64,000 nt of DNA from the NCBI GenBank assembly GCA_029319145.1, contig CP119753.1, forward strand, positions 1,302,001 to 1,366,000. The letters are read 5' to 3'. A program made the position numbers and the translations under genes. The DNA comes from Microbacter sp. GSS18 (GTDB lineage: Bacteria; Actinomycetota; Actinomycetes; Actinomycetales; Microbacteriaceae). Every line of letters starts with the position of its first letter. Within the stretch, counting starts at the first letter, position 1. Below the pieces are notes generated by a model that worked only from the letters and a program-made list of their open reading frames with translations, had not been told where the DNA came from and did not search any database. This document shows positions 8,366-17,750 of the stretch, in pieces.

Positions 8366-9622
8366 CTACCGGCTCGCACGGGCCGTCCGGGCACTCCGCG
8401 GCCGCGCGGGCGCCGAGGCGCGGCGCTCGGGAAGCGTGCGGGCGAAGGCGAGCAGCACGCCGCTGGCCAGCAGCACCGACAGCAGCGACGTGCCGCCCTG
8501 CGACATGAACGGCAGCGGCACGCCCAGCACCGGGAACACCCGCAGCACGACGCCGATGTTGATCAGCGCCTGCCCGACGATCCAGACCGTGATCGCGCCC
8601 GACACGATGCGCACGAACGGATCGTCCGTGCGGCGGATGATGTGGAACGCGCCGACGGCGAACAGCGCGAACAGCGCCAGCACGACGATGCATCCGATCA
8701 GGCCCAGCTCCTCGCCGACGATGGCGAAGATGTAGTCGTTGGCGGCCGCGGGGAGCCAGTCGTACTTCTCTTTGGAGTTGCCCAGGCCCAGGCCGAAGAT
8801 GCCACCGTTGGCGAGCCCCCAGATGCCGTGCAGGGGCTGATAGCAGGTGTTGTAGTAGTCGGCCAGACAGTCCTCGTCGAGGAAGCTCAGGATGCGGTTC
8901 ATGCGGTTCGGGCTGGTGACGGCGAGGATCGCCACCGAGCCGACCGCGAGCAGCGCGGGGAGCACGAAGAGCCGCAGCCGCACGCCCGAGAAGAACAGCG
9001 CGCCCAGGACCAGCAGGAACAGGATCATCGCCGTGCCGAGGTCGTGGCCGGCCAGCACCGTGGCGATCACGAGACCCGCGACGGGCACCACGGGGATGAA
9101 GACGTGCTGCCACTTCGTCAGCAGCGACTGCTTGCGGTAGAGCACGTAGCCGAGCCACAGCGCCAGCGCGAGCTTGAGGAACTCCGAGGGCTGGGCGGTG
9201 AGCCCGCCGATCTCGATCCAGTTGCGGTTTCCGGCGATCTCGTACCCGAGCGGCGTGAACACCAGCATCTGGAACATCGTGGCGAGGATGAGCGCCGCCC
9301 ACGCGATGCGCTTGAAGAACAGCACCGGCAGGCGGCTGGTGATCAGCATGAGCGGGATGCCGATCGCCGCGAAGATCCCCTGCCGGAGCATGGCGTCCCA
9401 CGCCGGCTCGCCGGCCGCCGTCGCGACGGCGCTCGTGGCCGACAGCACCATCACGAGACCGAAGACGGTCAGCAGCAGCGCGGTCGAGACGATCAGCAGG
9501 AACTCGCTCGGCACCGGCGCGAAGACGCGGCCCAGCGATATGCGGGCGGCCAGTCCCCGGCGGGCGCCGGCGTCAGCGGTCTGCGCCGTCGGCCGGGTCG
9601 GCGTCTGCGTCGTGCGTGCCAC
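8366..9622 (-). CDS. ftsW: FtsW, SEDS-family septal peptidoglycan glycosyltransferase
   Basis: Polytopic SEDS protein that polymerises lipid II with its partner FtsI. 418 residues, ten predicted membrane segments from about residue 38 to 390. SEDS hallmarks visible include NRNWIEIGGLTAQPSEFLKL, GHDLGTAMI, the large periplasmic loop with the YNTCYQPLHGIWGLANGG region, and the C-terminal VPLPFMSQGGTSLL. The start at 9622 gives a 50-nt overlap with the murD 3' end. No better start exists before TM1, so the overlap seems real and suggests translational coupling. Cytoplasmic tails at both ends are rich in Arg, Thr and Ala. Confidence 0.95.
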   Translation of the reverse strand: MARTTQTPTRPTAQTADAGARRGLAARISLGRVFAPVPSEFLLIVSTALLLTVFGLVMVLSATSAVATAAGEPAWDAMLRQGIFAAIGIPLMLITSRLPVLFFKRIAWAALILATMFQMLVFTPLGYEIAGNRNWIEIGGLTAQPSEFLKLALALWLGYVLYRKQSLLTKWQHVFIPVVPVAGLVIATVLAGHDLGTAMILFLLVLGALFFSGVRLRLFVLPALLAVGSVAILAVTSPNRMNRILSFLDEDCLADYYNTCYQPLHGIWGLANGGIFGLGLGNSKEKYDWLPAAANDYIFAIVGEELGLIGCIVVLALFALFAVGAFHIIRRTDDPFVRIVSGAITVWIVGQALINIGVVLRVFPVLGVPLPFMSQGGTSLLSVLLASGVLLAFARTLPERRASAPARPRSARTARASR

Positions 9623-11123
9623 CGGGCCCCCGTCCGATCAACTGCTCCACGGCGGCGGCGAAGCGCCTCCCCCGGTCGGCGTAGGACGAGAACTGGTCGA
9701 ACGAGGCCGAGGCGGGAGCGAGGAGAACCACGTCCCCGTCATCGGCGATCCCGGCCGCGATCTCCACCACCCGCGCCATGACATCCTCAGTCTCTGCGGC
9801 GTCGACCTCGATCACCGGCACCGCGGGCGCGTGTCGCGCGAACGCGGCGAGCACGGCGGTGCGGTCGGTCCCGATCACGACGGCCGCCTTGGCCCCCGTA
9901 CCGCGCGAGCGCACGAGGTCCGAGATGTCGACGCCCTTGAGCAGGCCGCCGACGATCCACACCGCGCCGGGGTGGGCGGTCAGCGAGGATGCCGCGGCGT
10001 GCGGGTTGGTGGCCTTCGAGTCGTCGATCCACGTCACGCCGCCGTGGCGGGCGATGACCTGGTTGCGATGCGGGTCGAGGCGGAAGCCCGCGAGGGCGTC
10101 GCGGATGGCGGCGGGCGGCACGTCGAGGCTGCGCGCGAGCGCGGCCGCGGCGAGGATGTTCGACACGATGTGGGGAGCTGCCAGATCGACGTCGGCCAGC
10201 GCGTCCAGCGTCGTCAGCTCCAGCGCGCTGGTCCGGCGCTCGGCGAGGAAGGCGCGGTCGACGAGGATGCCGTCGACGACACCGAGATCGCTGGGCCCGG
10301 GGACGCCCAGGTCGAAGCCGATCGCGCGCGCACCCTCGACGACGTCGGCGTCCTCCACCATCGCGCGCGTGGCCTCATCCGCCTTGTTGTACACGCACGC
10401 GACGCGCGTGTTGTCGTACACGTGCGCCTTGGCGTCGCGGTAGCCCTCGAACGAGCCGTGCCACTCGAGGTGGTCGTCGGCGAGGTTGAGGCACACGGCC
10501 GCGTGGGGCGAGACCGGCTCGGGTCCCGACTGCAGGCCGAGGTACCACAGCTGATGGCTCGAGAGCTCGACGACGAGCGCGTCGAAGCCCTCGGGGTCGC
10601 GGACGGCGTCCAGCACGGGCGTGCCGATGTTGCCGACGGGCGCGGCCCGCAGGCCGCCGGCGACGAGCATCGTCGCCGTCAGGCGCGTCGTCGTGGTCTT
10701 GCCGTTCGTGCCGGTGATGAGGACCCACGCAGCCGGCTCGCCGTCGGGACGCAGCACCTTGTCGCGCACGCGCCACGCCAGCTCGACGTCGCCCCACAGC
10801 GCGATGCCGGCGTCCTGCGCCCATCGGACCACGGGGTGCGCGGGCGCGAAGCCGGGTGAGGCGACGACCACCTCGGGATCGAACGCCACGAGCTCGTCGG
10901 GAACGGCCGAGAGCGGGCCGGTCCACAGGCGCGCGCCGATCACCGGGAGGAGTCGCTCGTACTCCTCATCGGCCGTCTCGGTCACCGCGAGCACGTCGGC
11001 GCCCAGCTCGGTCAGCGTGTCGGCGACCGAGAAGCCGGTCACCGACAGACCGAGCACGGCGACACGCAGGCCCTTCCAGTCCGCATGCCAGCTCGTGAGC
11101 GAATCCAGTCGCGCCCCGCTCAT
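9573..11123 (-). CDS. murD: UDP-N-acetylmuramoylalanine--D-glutamate ligase
   Basis: Adds D-Glu to UDP-MurNAc-L-Ala in the cytoplasm. 516 residues from ATG 11123. Visible are an N-terminal Rossmann part (RVAVLGLSVTGFSVADTL), the P-loop ITGTNGKTTTTRL near residue 129, and LADDHLEWHGSFE plus WIDDSKATNPHAA, which are MurD-specific. The frame stays open far upstream across mraY. I start at ATG 11123 because it overlaps the mraY stop by 4 nt (ATGA) and gives the standard N-terminus. The 3' end overlaps ftsW by 50 nt. Confidence 0.96.
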   Translation of the reverse strand: MSGARLDSLTSWHADWKGLRVAVLGLSVTGFSVADTLTELGADVLAVTETADEEYERLLPVIGARLWTGPLSAVPDELVAFDPEVVVASPGFAPAHPVVRWAQDAGIALWGDVELAWRVRDKVLRPDGEPAAWVLITGTNGKTTTTRLTATMLVAGGLRAAPVGNIGTPVLDAVRDPEGFDALVVELSSHQLWYLGLQSGPEPVSPHAAVCLNLADDHLEWHGSFEGYRDAKAHVYDNTRVACVYNKADEATRAMVEDADVVEGARAIGFDLGVPGPSDLGVVDGILVDRAFLAERRTSALELTTLDALADVDLAAPHIVSNILAAAALARSLDVPPAAIRDALAGFRLDPHRNQVIARHGGVTWIDDSKATNPHAAASSLTAHPGAVWIVGGLLKGVDISDLVRSRGTGAKAAVVIGTDRTAVLAAFARHAPAVPVIEVDAAETEDVMARVVEIAAGIADDGDVVLLAPASASFDQFSSYADRGRRFAAAVEQLIGRGPGGTHDADADPADGADR

Positions 11124-12232
11124 GTGGCGATCAGCCACTCGACGTAGAAGAACCCGACGCCCGACACGGCGAGCAGGCCCGCGATGATCCACATGCGCAC
11201 GACGATCGTGATCTCGGGCCACCCGCGCATCTCGAGGTGGTGATGCAGCGGGCTCATGAGGAACAGCCGCCTGCCGCGCGTGAGCTTGAAGTACAGACGC
11301 TGCAGGATGACCGAGCCCGACGCGATGACGTAGACGCCGGCCACGAGGATCATGAGCAGCTCGGTGCGGGTCAGGATGGCCATCGAGGCGAGCACGCCGC
11401 CGATCGCCATCGAGCCGACGTCGCCCATGAAGACCTTGGCCTTGGGCGCATTCCACCACAGGAAGCCCACGAGGGCCCCGACGAACGCCGCCGAGACGAT
11501 GGCCAGATCGAACGGGTCGCGCACCTGGTAGCACGCGCTCTGCGTCGCCGCGGGCAGCAGCTCGGCCCCCGTGCAGGCCTGGTTGAACTGCCAGAACGCG
11601 ATGAGGCTGTAGGCGCCGATGACGAAGATGCCCGATCCGGCGGCCAGGCCGTCGAGGCCGTCGCTGACGTTGACCGAGTTCGACGAGGCGACCCCGACGA
11701 ACGAGATCCACGTCATGTAGAGGATCCAGCCGATGATCGGCCCGAGGGCCATGAAGGACAGCATCGGGACGTCGCGGAAGATCGAGATGTAGGGCGACGC
11801 GGGAGTCTGATCGAACGCGTTGGGGAAGTTCAGCGCGACGACGGCGAACGGGATCGCGACGATGACCTGCCCGGCCACCTTGCGCCACCCCGACAGGCCG
11901 AGGCTGCGCTGCGAGCGCACCTTCATCATGTCGTCGATGAATCCGACGGCGCCGAAGCCCACCATCATCCACAGCACGAGGTATCCGGAGACCGTCGGCG
12001 GGTTGTTGCCGGTGAACGCGCCGGTGAGGTAGCCGATGATCGTTCCGGCGATGAAGATCGTGCCGCCCATCGTGGGCGTGCCGCGCTTGGCGCCGTGCCT
12101 GGGGTTGTTGCCGTGCTCCGGAGTGCGGATCACCTGCCCCCAGCCCCAGCGATGGAACAGGCGCAGGAAGGCGGGCGTCAGGAACAGCGTGAAGGCCATC
12201 GAGATCGCCGCTGCCGTCAGTAGTGATCTCAC
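11120..12232 (-). CDS. mraY: MraY, phospho-MurNAc-pentapeptide translocase
   Basis: Integral membrane enzyme that transfers phospho-MurNAc-pentapeptide to undecaprenyl phosphate, making lipid I. 370 residues, about ten membrane segments. Family signatures are visible: RHGAKRGTPTMGG near residue 45, the DDMMKVR aspartates near 100, SVNVSDGLDGLAAGSG near 190, FMGDVGSMAIGG near 267, and PLHHHLEMRGWPE near 325. GTG 12232 is the likely start: it overlaps the murF stop as GTGA and gives VRSLLTAAAISM, the usual MraY N-terminus. An in-frame extension to 12703 is a shadow of murF. Confidence 0.96.
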   Translation of the reverse strand: MRSLLTAAAISMAFTLFLTPAFLRLFHRWGWGQVIRTPEHGNNPRHGAKRGTPTMGGTIFIAGTIIGYLTGAFTGNNPPTVSGYLVLWMMVGFGAVGFIDDMMKVRSQRSLGLSGWRKVAGQVIVAIPFAVVALNFPNAFDQTPASPYISIFRDVPMLSFMALGPIIGWILYMTWISFVGVASSNSVNVSDGLDGLAAGSGIFVIGAYSLIAFWQFNQACTGAELLPAATQSACYQVRDPFDLAIVSAAFVGALVGFLWWNAPKAKVFMGDVGSMAIGGVLASMAILTRTELLMILVAGVYVIASGSVILQRLYFKLTRGRRLFLMSPLHHHLEMRGWPEITIVVRMWIIAGLLAVSGVGFFYVEWLIAT

Positions 12233-13641
12233 GAGAAGGATTCTCCCAGACGATCGCCGAGGAACCGGAGCCCGGCGGAGTTGGACGACTTCACAAGAAC
12301 GCGATCGCCCTCGCGCAGCTCGCCGACGAGGTAGTCGTACGCCTCGTCCGCGGTCGCGAACCACACGGCCTCGCCGTCCCACGAGCCCTGCGCGACCGCC
12401 TCGAGGAACATGCGGCGCGCGTCCGCGCCGACCACGACGATGCGCTGGATGCCCAGGCGCACGGCGAGCAGCCCCACGCGGTCGTGCTCCTCCTCGGCGT
12501 ACTCCCCCAATTCGCTCATGGCGCCCAGCACCGCGACGGTGCGCTGCGCCGGCGCGGTGATCTGCGCGAGCGTGCGCAGCGCCGCGGACATGGAGTCGGG
12601 GCTGGCGTTGTAGGCGTCGTTGATGATGCGGACGCTCTCGGAGCCGAGCGGCTGCATGCGCCAGCGCTCGGCGATCTCGACCGACTCGAGCCGCTCGATG
12701 CACGCCGCGAGGGGCACGCCCAGCGCCGTGGCTGCGGCGATGGCCGCCAGCGCGTTCATGACGTGGTGCTCGCCGAGCACGCGCAGGCGCAGCGGGTGGG
12801 ACTGGCCGTCGGCGACGATCGTGCAGGTCGTGCCGTCGGCGGTCACCGCGACGTCGTCGGCGCGCACGTCGGCCCCGGCTCCCCGGCCGAACCAGCGCAC
12901 CGCGATCCCGCGCTCCTCGGCGATGGGGGCCATCGCCGACACGCGCCCGTCATCGGCGTTGAGGACCGCGAGGCCGCCGGGCCGGACGGCGCGCACGAGC
13001 TCGGACTTGGCCGCGAACGTCGCCTCGATCCCGCCGAAGCCGCCCGCGTGGGCCATCCCCACCATGAGGACGACGCCGACATCGGGTTCGACCAGGCCCG
13101 CGAGGCGCGCGATCTCCCCCGGCGCGCTCGCGCCGAACTCGCTGACGAGGAACCGCGTGTCCTCGGTCACGCGCAGCATCGTCAGCGGAGCGCCCACCTC
13201 GTTGTTGAACGAGGCGCGCGGCGCGACGGTCTCGCCCTCCCCCTCGAGGATTCGGGCGAGCAGGTTCTTCGTGGTGGTCTTGCCGTTGGAGCCCGTGATG
13301 CCCACCACGCGCAGGTCTCCGCGCTCGCGGACGCGCCGCACGACCTCGCGGGCGAGGTCGGCGAGGGCGGCGACGGCATCCGCGACGACGATCTGCGTCA
13401 CGTCGGCGTCGACGGGCCGCTCGACGATGGCCAGGGCCGCACCCGCGTCGACGGCGGCGCCGACGAACACATGGCCGTCCGTCGTCTCGCCGGGCTTGGC
13501 GACGAACACGTCACCGGGCCCGATGAGCCGGGAATCGGTGTCGACGGCGCCCGAGACGATCGTCTCGGGCGTGTCGGCGGCGGCGAGCCGCACAACGCCG
13601 GAGACGGCGGCGGCGAGGTCAGCGATGGTGACGGGGATCAT
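12229..13641 (-). CDS. murF: UDP-MurNAc-tripeptide--D-Ala-D-Ala ligase
   Basis: Completes the stem pentapeptide by adding D-Ala-D-Ala. 470 residues. The P-loop VVGITGSNGKTTTKN lies near residue 111. FNNEVGAPLT and RIINDAYNASPDSM are MurF rather than MurE signatures. The N-terminal substrate domain contains SGAVDTDSRLIGPGDVFVA. It lies 25 nt downstream of ftsI. In mycobacteria and streptomycetes murE sits in exactly this gap, but there is no room for it here. MurF is therefore the first Mur ligase of the cluster. Confidence 0.96.
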   Translation of the reverse strand: MIPVTIADLAAAVSGVVRLAAADTPETIVSGAVDTDSRLIGPGDVFVAKPGETTDGHVFVGAAVDAGAALAIVERPVDADVTQIVVADAVAALADLAREVVRRVRERGDLRVVGITGSNGKTTTKNLLARILEGEGETVAPRASFNNEVGAPLTMLRVTEDTRFLVSEFGASAPGEIARLAGLVEPDVGVVLMVGMAHAGGFGGIEATFAAKSELVRAVRPGGLAVLNADDGRVSAMAPIAEERGIAVRWFGRGAGADVRADDVAVTADGTTCTIVADGQSHPLRLRVLGEHHVMNALAAIAAATALGVPLAACIERLESVEIAERWRMQPLGSESVRIINDAYNASPDSMSAALRTLAQITAPAQRTVAVLGAMSELGEYAEEEHDRVGLLAVRLGIQRIVVVGADARRMFLEAVAQGSWDGEAVWFATADEAYDYLVGELREGDRVLVKSSNSAGLRFLGDRLGESFS

Positions 13642-13666
13642 GTTCTCTCCGGCCGGATCGGAGTCC

Positions 13667-15466
13667 TCACCCGAACTTGGGGAGCATCTCCGGCGCCGTC
13701 GTCGCGGGCATCACGCGGTAGGTCTTGAGCACCTGCGTCATGGCCCGCTGGAACGCGGTCGCATTGGCCGCAGACGACTTTACCTTCGTGGGCTCGTCGA
13801 GCGTGACGACCACCAGGTACTCGGGGTCGTCGGCGGGCGCGAACCCGATCATGGTCGTGTAGTAGGCGCCCACCTTGTAGCTGCCGTTGCCGTCGGACTT
13901 CTCACCGGTTCCGGTCTTGCCGGCCACGCGGTACCCGGGGATCTCGACGTCGTTGGCGTAATTGGCCTGCAGGAACACGTTCTCGAGCATCTCGCGCACG
14001 TCGGCCGACGTCTTCTCGCTGATCACGCGCGTGGGCTCGGGCGCGTCGGGCGTGACCACGGTCCCGTCCGGCGTCGTGCAGCTCTCGACGAGCGACAGCG
14101 GCACGCGGATGCCGTCGTTGGCGATGGCCGTGTACGCGCCGGCGAGCTCGGGCATGGTCGTGGTCAGGCCCTGACCGAAGGCCGTGTTGTACACCGTCTG
14201 CGCATCCCACTGGTCCGCGGGGTAGATCAGGCCCGACTGCTCGCCGAGGAATCCGACGGCGCTGCCGTCGCCGATGCCGAACTTCTCGAGGTACTCGTAG
14301 CGCGTCTGCGCGCTGACGCGCTCGCTGAACTTCGAGATGCCGGCGTTCGAGGAGTCGATCAGGACCCCCGTGAGCGTGTAGTCGAACGCCGGGTGGACGA
14401 AGGCGTCGCGCACGCGGGCGCCGTTGGCGAAGGTCTCGCTGCTCGAGACCGTCACGGTCGATTCGGGGGTCTGACCGCCCGCGTCGATGAGCGTCGCGGC
14501 GGTGAGCGGCTTGAACGTCGATCCGGGCTCGAACCAGTTGGTGAAGATGCGGCTGCCCCGGTCCGCGGAATCCGCGGCGCCGACGTCGTTGGGATCGACC
14601 GTGGGGTACTCGGCTGCGGCGCGGATCTTGCCGGTGTCGGTCTCGACGACCAGGATCGCGCCGCTGTCGGCGCGCATCGCCTGGGTCTGCTCGGCGATCA
14701 GCTGCTGCATGTACCACTGCAGGTCCCGGTTGATCGTCAGCTGCAGCGTCCCGCCGTCCTGGGCCGGCTCCGAGATCTCCGTGCCGGGGATGACGACGCC
14801 GTCCTTGCCGCGCTGATACGTCACCCGGCCGTCGGTCGACGCCAGGCACGCGTCCTCGGTGAGCTCGAGGCCCGCCTGCGCGCCCTCGGACCCCATGAAC
14901 CCGACGAGATTGCCGCCCACGGCGCCGTCGGGGTACGTGCGGGCCGGATGCTGGTCGAACGTCAGATAGGGAGCGCCGATGGCGACGAGTTCGCGATACT
15001 GCTCGGTCGTCAGCCGGCGCTTCAGATACGCGAACTGCGACTCGGGGTCGCCGGCGAGGGCGTCGGCGACGGTCTGCTGGATCTCCGCCGAATCCTGCCC
15101 GGTGATCGCGGCCATCTCGGACGCCGCCTGCGCCCATGACACCCGCACCGGCTCGTCGCCGCCGTCGTCGCGCAGGAACCCGCCGTCCTCTTCGTAGCCC
15201 GAGATGTTGAGCGGATCGAGCACGCCGTCGTACAGCAGGATGCTGCCCGCCAGTGTCTGGCCCTCCTCGTCGACGATCGCGCCGCGCGTTCCGTACAGGG
15301 TCCGCGAGGAGCCCAGCGCGTTCGCGACCGAGTCGGCGACGTGGTCGTCGGCGTTGACCACCTGGATGTCGACGAGCCGCACGATGAAGCCCGCGAGTAC
15401 CGCGAGCACGACGGCCAGCGCCACCATGGTGCGGCGACGAGGACTGCGGGCGCTGCGGGCGGTCAT
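13667..15466 (-). CDS. ftsI: FtsI/PBP3, septal class B penicillin-binding transpeptidase
   Basis: Bitopic transpeptidase that cross-links septal peptidoglycan with FtsW. 599 residues. The short cytoplasmic tail is followed by one membrane segment (about 14-33), a class B dimerisation domain (about 50-250, starting RTLYGTRGAIVDEEG) and the transpeptidase domain. Catalytic motifs: SXXK as STFKP near residue 315, SXN as SSNAG near 371, KTG as KTGTGEK near 515. An insertion-like acidic stretch near 90-105 (GYEEDGGFLRDDGGDEP) is unusual. It lies 4 nt downstream of ftsL, a typical coupled pair. Confidence 0.96.
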   Translation of the reverse strand: MTARSARSPRRRTMVALAVVLAVLAGFIVRLVDIQVVNADDHVADSVANALGSSRTLYGTRGAIVDEEGQTLAGSILLYDGVLDPLNISGYEEDGGFLRDDGGDEPVRVSWAQAASEMAAITGQDSAEIQQTVADALAGDPESQFAYLKRRLTTEQYRELVAIGAPYLTFDQHPARTYPDGAVGGNLVGFMGSEGAQAGLELTEDACLASTDGRVTYQRGKDGVVIPGTEISEPAQDGGTLQLTINRDLQWYMQQLIAEQTQAMRADSGAILVVETDTGKIRAAAEYPTVDPNDVGAADSADRGSRIFTNWFEPGSTFKPLTAATLIDAGGQTPESTVTVSSSETFANGARVRDAFVHPAFDYTLTGVLIDSSNAGISKFSERVSAQTRYEYLEKFGIGDGSAVGFLGEQSGLIYPADQWDAQTVYNTAFGQGLTTTMPELAGAYTAIANDGIRVPLSLVESCTTPDGTVVTPDAPEPTRVISEKTSADVREMLENVFLQANYANDVEIPGYRVAGKTGTGEKSDGNGSYKVGAYYTTMIGFAPADDPEYLVVVTLDEPTKVKSSAANATAFQRAMTQVLKTYRVMPATTAPEMLPKFG

Positions 15467-15470
15467 GTGA

Positions 15471-16055
15471 TCAGTGTGTGCTGGGAGTGGGGAGCCCGTC
15501 GGTCAGCGCGGGCGGTGTGTCGACGACACCGCCCTCACCCGTGACGGTCTCGGCGGGCAGCCCGGCGATCGTTGCGTCGGGTTCGGTGACCAGCGGAGTG
15601 TCCGTGATGAGGGCGTTGGCGACCGAGCCGCGGCCGAGCGCGTCGATGGCGGACGAGCCGAGCGCGATGCCGCTCGTCCCCAGGACCTCGCCGTCGCTCA
15701 GCCGCAGGTAGCTGGGCGACTCCTCGATCACCATCCCCAGCGCCGAGGCGTTCGCCGCGAGGTACTGCGGCGAGCTGAGGCCGGCGATGTCGTCGTAGAG
15801 GATCTGGGCCTGCCAGTCGAGCTCCCGCTGCTGCTGGGTCAGGCGGGACATCTCGTAGGACGTCTGGGTCGTGAGGATCGACAGCGACATCTGAGCCGCG
15901 GCGATCGCCGCGGCACCCAGCAGGGCCACGATGCCGTAGAGGAGTTTCGGGCGGCGGCGGCGTCCCGGGGCGTCGACGGCGCGCAGGCGCCGCTCGGTCC
16001 GCTCCGGCCGGCTGCGGCGCGACGGGGTCAGCGCCCGTGCGAGAGGCGAGCTCAT
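15471..16055 (-). CDS. ftsL: FtsL-like bitopic divisome protein
   Basis: Small bitopic protein expected to form the FtsQ-FtsL-FtsB complex that activates FtsWI. 194 residues: a basic cytoplasmic tail (1-about 40), one membrane segment (about 41-62, [19 protein letters not shown]), and a short coiled coil ([21 protein letters not shown]). After the coiled coil comes a Ser/Thr/Pro/Gly-rich C-terminal tail that may be disordered. Identification rests on topology and on its position between rsmH (4-nt ATGA overlap) and ftsI (4-nt gap). Sequence similarity in this family is always weak. Confidence 0.85.
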   Translation of the reverse strand: MSSPLARALTPSRRSRPERTERRLRAVDAPGRRRRPKLLYGIVALLGAAAIAAAQMSLSILTTQTSYEMSRLTQQQRELDWQAQILYDDIAGLSSPQYLAANASALGMVIEESPSYLRLSDGEVLGTSGIALGSSAIDALGRGSVANALITDTPLVTEPDATIAGLPAETVTGEGGVVDTPPALTDGLPTPSTH

Positions 16056-17008
16056 GCGTTCTCCTCCCGCAGTCTCTCGGCGGCGCGCAGCCGCACCGGA
16101 GTCGCGCGGGGGTTGCGCTCGCGCTCGGCCTCGGTCGCCATCTCCGCGCCCTTGACGAGCAGACGGAAGCGCGGCGCGTGCTCGGGGAGCTCCACGGGGA
16201 GTCCCTTCGGCGCCGTCGATGCGGACGCCTGCGCGAACTCGCGCTTGACGAGGCGGTCCTCGAGCGACTGGTAGGCCAGCACGACGATGCGCCCGCCCAC
16301 GCGCAGGGTCCCCAGCGCCGCGGGGATCGCGTGCTCGAGGACGGACAGCTCGCGGTTGACCTCGATGCGCAGCGCCTGGAAGACGCGCTTGGCGGGGTGC
16401 CCGCTGCGCTGCGCGCTGTACGGGGTCGCCGCGATGAGGATCTCCACGAGACGGCCCGACCGGTCGATCGGCGCCTCGGCGCGCGCGGCGATGATCGCGC
16501 GTGCGTAACGGCCGGCGAGCTTCTCCTCGCCGTAGCGCTCGAAGATGCGTCGCAGGTCGCCCTCGCCGTACGTCGCCAGCACGTCGGCCGCGGTCGGGCC
16601 CTCGGACTGGTCCATCCGCATGTCCAGCGGCGCGTCCTGGGCGTACGCGAAGCCGCGGTCGGCGACGTCGAGCTGCAGCGAGGACACGCCGAGGTCGAAC
16701 AGGATGCCGTCGACGCGGTCGACGCCGGCACTGCGCACGGCCTCGGCGATGCCGTCGTAGACGGTGTGCACGAGCGTCACGCGGTCCCCGAACGGCGCGA
16801 GCCGCTCGCCGGCGATGCGCAGGGCGTCCTGGTCGCGGTCGAGCCCGATCAGGTGCAGACCGGGGAAGCGGGTGAGGAAGGCCTCCGAGTGGCCGCCCAT
16901 GCCGAGCGTGGCGTCGACGAAGACGGCGCCCTCGTCCTCGAGGGCGGGGGCGAGCAGCTCGATGCAGCGCTCGAGCATGACCGGGGTGTGGATGTCGCGG
17001 ATGTCCAT
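16052..17008 (-). CDS. rsmH: 16S rRNA (cytosine-1402 N4)-methyltransferase RsmH (MraW)
   Basis: SAM-dependent methyltransferase acting on C1402 of 16S rRNA. 318 residues. The N-terminus [19 protein letters not shown] is typical. The SAM motif [16 protein letters not shown] lies near residue 33-48, [14 protein letters not shown] near 108, the insertion-domain motif [15 protein letters not shown] near 165, and [11 protein letters not shown] near 213. I start at ATG 17008; a longer in-frame stretch upstream overlaps mraZ and is not needed. Its stop overlaps ftsL by 4 nt. Confidence 0.96.
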   Translation of the reverse strand: MDIRDIHTPVMLERCIELLAPALEDEGAVFVDATLGMGGHSEAFLTRFPGLHLIGLDRDQDALRIAGERLAPFGDRVTLVHTVYDGIAEAVRSAGVDRVDGILFDLGVSSLQLDVADRGFAYAQDAPLDMRMDQSEGPTAADVLATYGEGDLRRIFERYGEEKLAGRYARAIIAARAEAPIDRSGRLVEILIAATPYSAQRSGHPAKRVFQALRIEVNRELSVLEHAIPAALGTLRVGGRIVVLAYQSLEDRLVKREFAQASASTAPKGLPVELPEHAPRFRLLVKGAEMATEAERERNPRATPVRLRAAERLREENA

Positions 17009-17112
17009 CGTCTGCGGGTGCCGGGTCCCTCGGCCCTGATCCCCATCCGCTCTGACCTGGCGCCGGGGAAGTGCGTCAGGGCGGGAGCGGCTGGGAGTCA
17101 GGGCCGAGGGAC

Positions 17113-17544
17113 TCAGAAGAGTCCCGGGATCACCTCCTGCTCCAGCTCGGCGTAGCTCTCTTCGTTGGCTTCTGCGTAGTCGGCCCAGGCTCCGGCGTTC
17201 CAGATCTCGGCGTGGGCGCCGACACCGGTGACGACGAGCTCCTTCTCGAGCCCGGCGTACGCGCGCAGCGGCGGCGGGATGGTGATGCGGTTCTGGCTGT
17301 CGGGCTTCTCGGCGCTCGCACCCGACAGGAACATGCGCAGGAAGTCGCGGGCCTGCTTGTTGGCCAGCGGCGCCTCGCGGATCCGGTCGTGCACGCGCTC
17401 GAACTCCTCGGTGCTGAAGACGTAAAGGCAGCGGTCTTGACCGCGGGTGATGACGACCCCGTCGCCGAGGTCGTCGCGGAATTTCGCGGGGAGGATGACC
17501 CGGCCCTTGTCGTCGAGCTTGGGAGTGTGCGTACCGAGAAGCAT
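17113..17544 (-). CDS. mraZ: MraZ, transcriptional regulator of the dcw cluster
   Basis: AbrB-like DNA-binding protein that controls its own operon. 143 residues from ATG 17544, the length of the mycobacterial protein. It has two tandem SpoVT-AbrB swapped-hairpin repeats: [21 protein letters not shown] near residue 3-23 and [20 protein letters not shown] near 75-95, each with the DXXGR/DXXNR loop. A GTG at 17556 is also in frame but lies directly against the GGAGGGGG stretch. Its binding boxes are visible at 17588-17617. First gene of the dcw operon; rsmH follows after 104 nt. Confidence 0.96.
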   Translation of the reverse strand: MLLGTHTPKLDDKGRVILPAKFRDDLGDGVVITRGQDRCLYVFSTEEFERVHDRIREAPLANKQARDFLRMFLSGASAEKPDSQNRITIPPPLRAYAGLEKELVVTGVGAHAEIWNAGAWADYAEANEESYAELEQEVIPGLF

Positions 17545-17587
17545 CGGTGCGATCACCCCCTCCAGCCCACCCCCCGATGGACAAGCG

Positions 17588-17617
17588 CCACTTTACTCCA
17601 CTTTCCTCCACTTCGTC
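17588..17617 (-). promoter_or_regulatory. Three phased MraZ boxes overlapping the dcw promoter
   Basis: On the minus strand three 10-bp direct repeats follow each other without gaps: GACGAAGTGG, AGGAAAGTGG and AGTAAAGTGG (plus-strand units at 17608-17617, 17598-17607 and 17588-17597). The shared core (G/A)AAGTGG in 10-bp phase is the pattern known for MraZ operators. TAAAGT in the last unit fits a -10 box, and TGACGA stands 17 nt upstream of it. Binding would then occlude RNA polymerase and give autoregulation. The repeats are seen directly; promoter assignment is inferred. Confidence 0.8.
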
Positions 17618-17693
17618 ACCCCTGATCCGACATCCGCTCCCCCGGCGCTCCCTTTCGGGCTTCGAGCGGTGCGGCAGCGGCGGTGCGCAGGCA

Positions 17694-17724
17694 CAAAAAA
17701 AGCACCGACCCGAAGGTCGGTGCT
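17694..17724 (-). terminator. Rho-independent terminator of the DUF3040 gene
   Basis: Perfect 10-bp stem (17701-17710 with 17715-17724, AGCACCGACC/GGTCGGTGCT) and a 4-nt loop. On the minus strand it is followed by a run of seven T. It lies 26 nt after the DUF3040 stop and insulates that gene from the dcw promoter just downstream. Confidence 0.93.
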
Positions 17725-17750
17725 TGTGGTGGCGTCAGCCGGTCAGGCGG

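Noticed and set aside
12233..12703. N-terminal extension of mraY (and comparable extensions of murD, rsmH, sepF, plsC, def)
   Set aside because: The extra residues lie over the upstream gene in another frame and lack family similarity; a GTGA/ATGA overlap or SD marks the true start.
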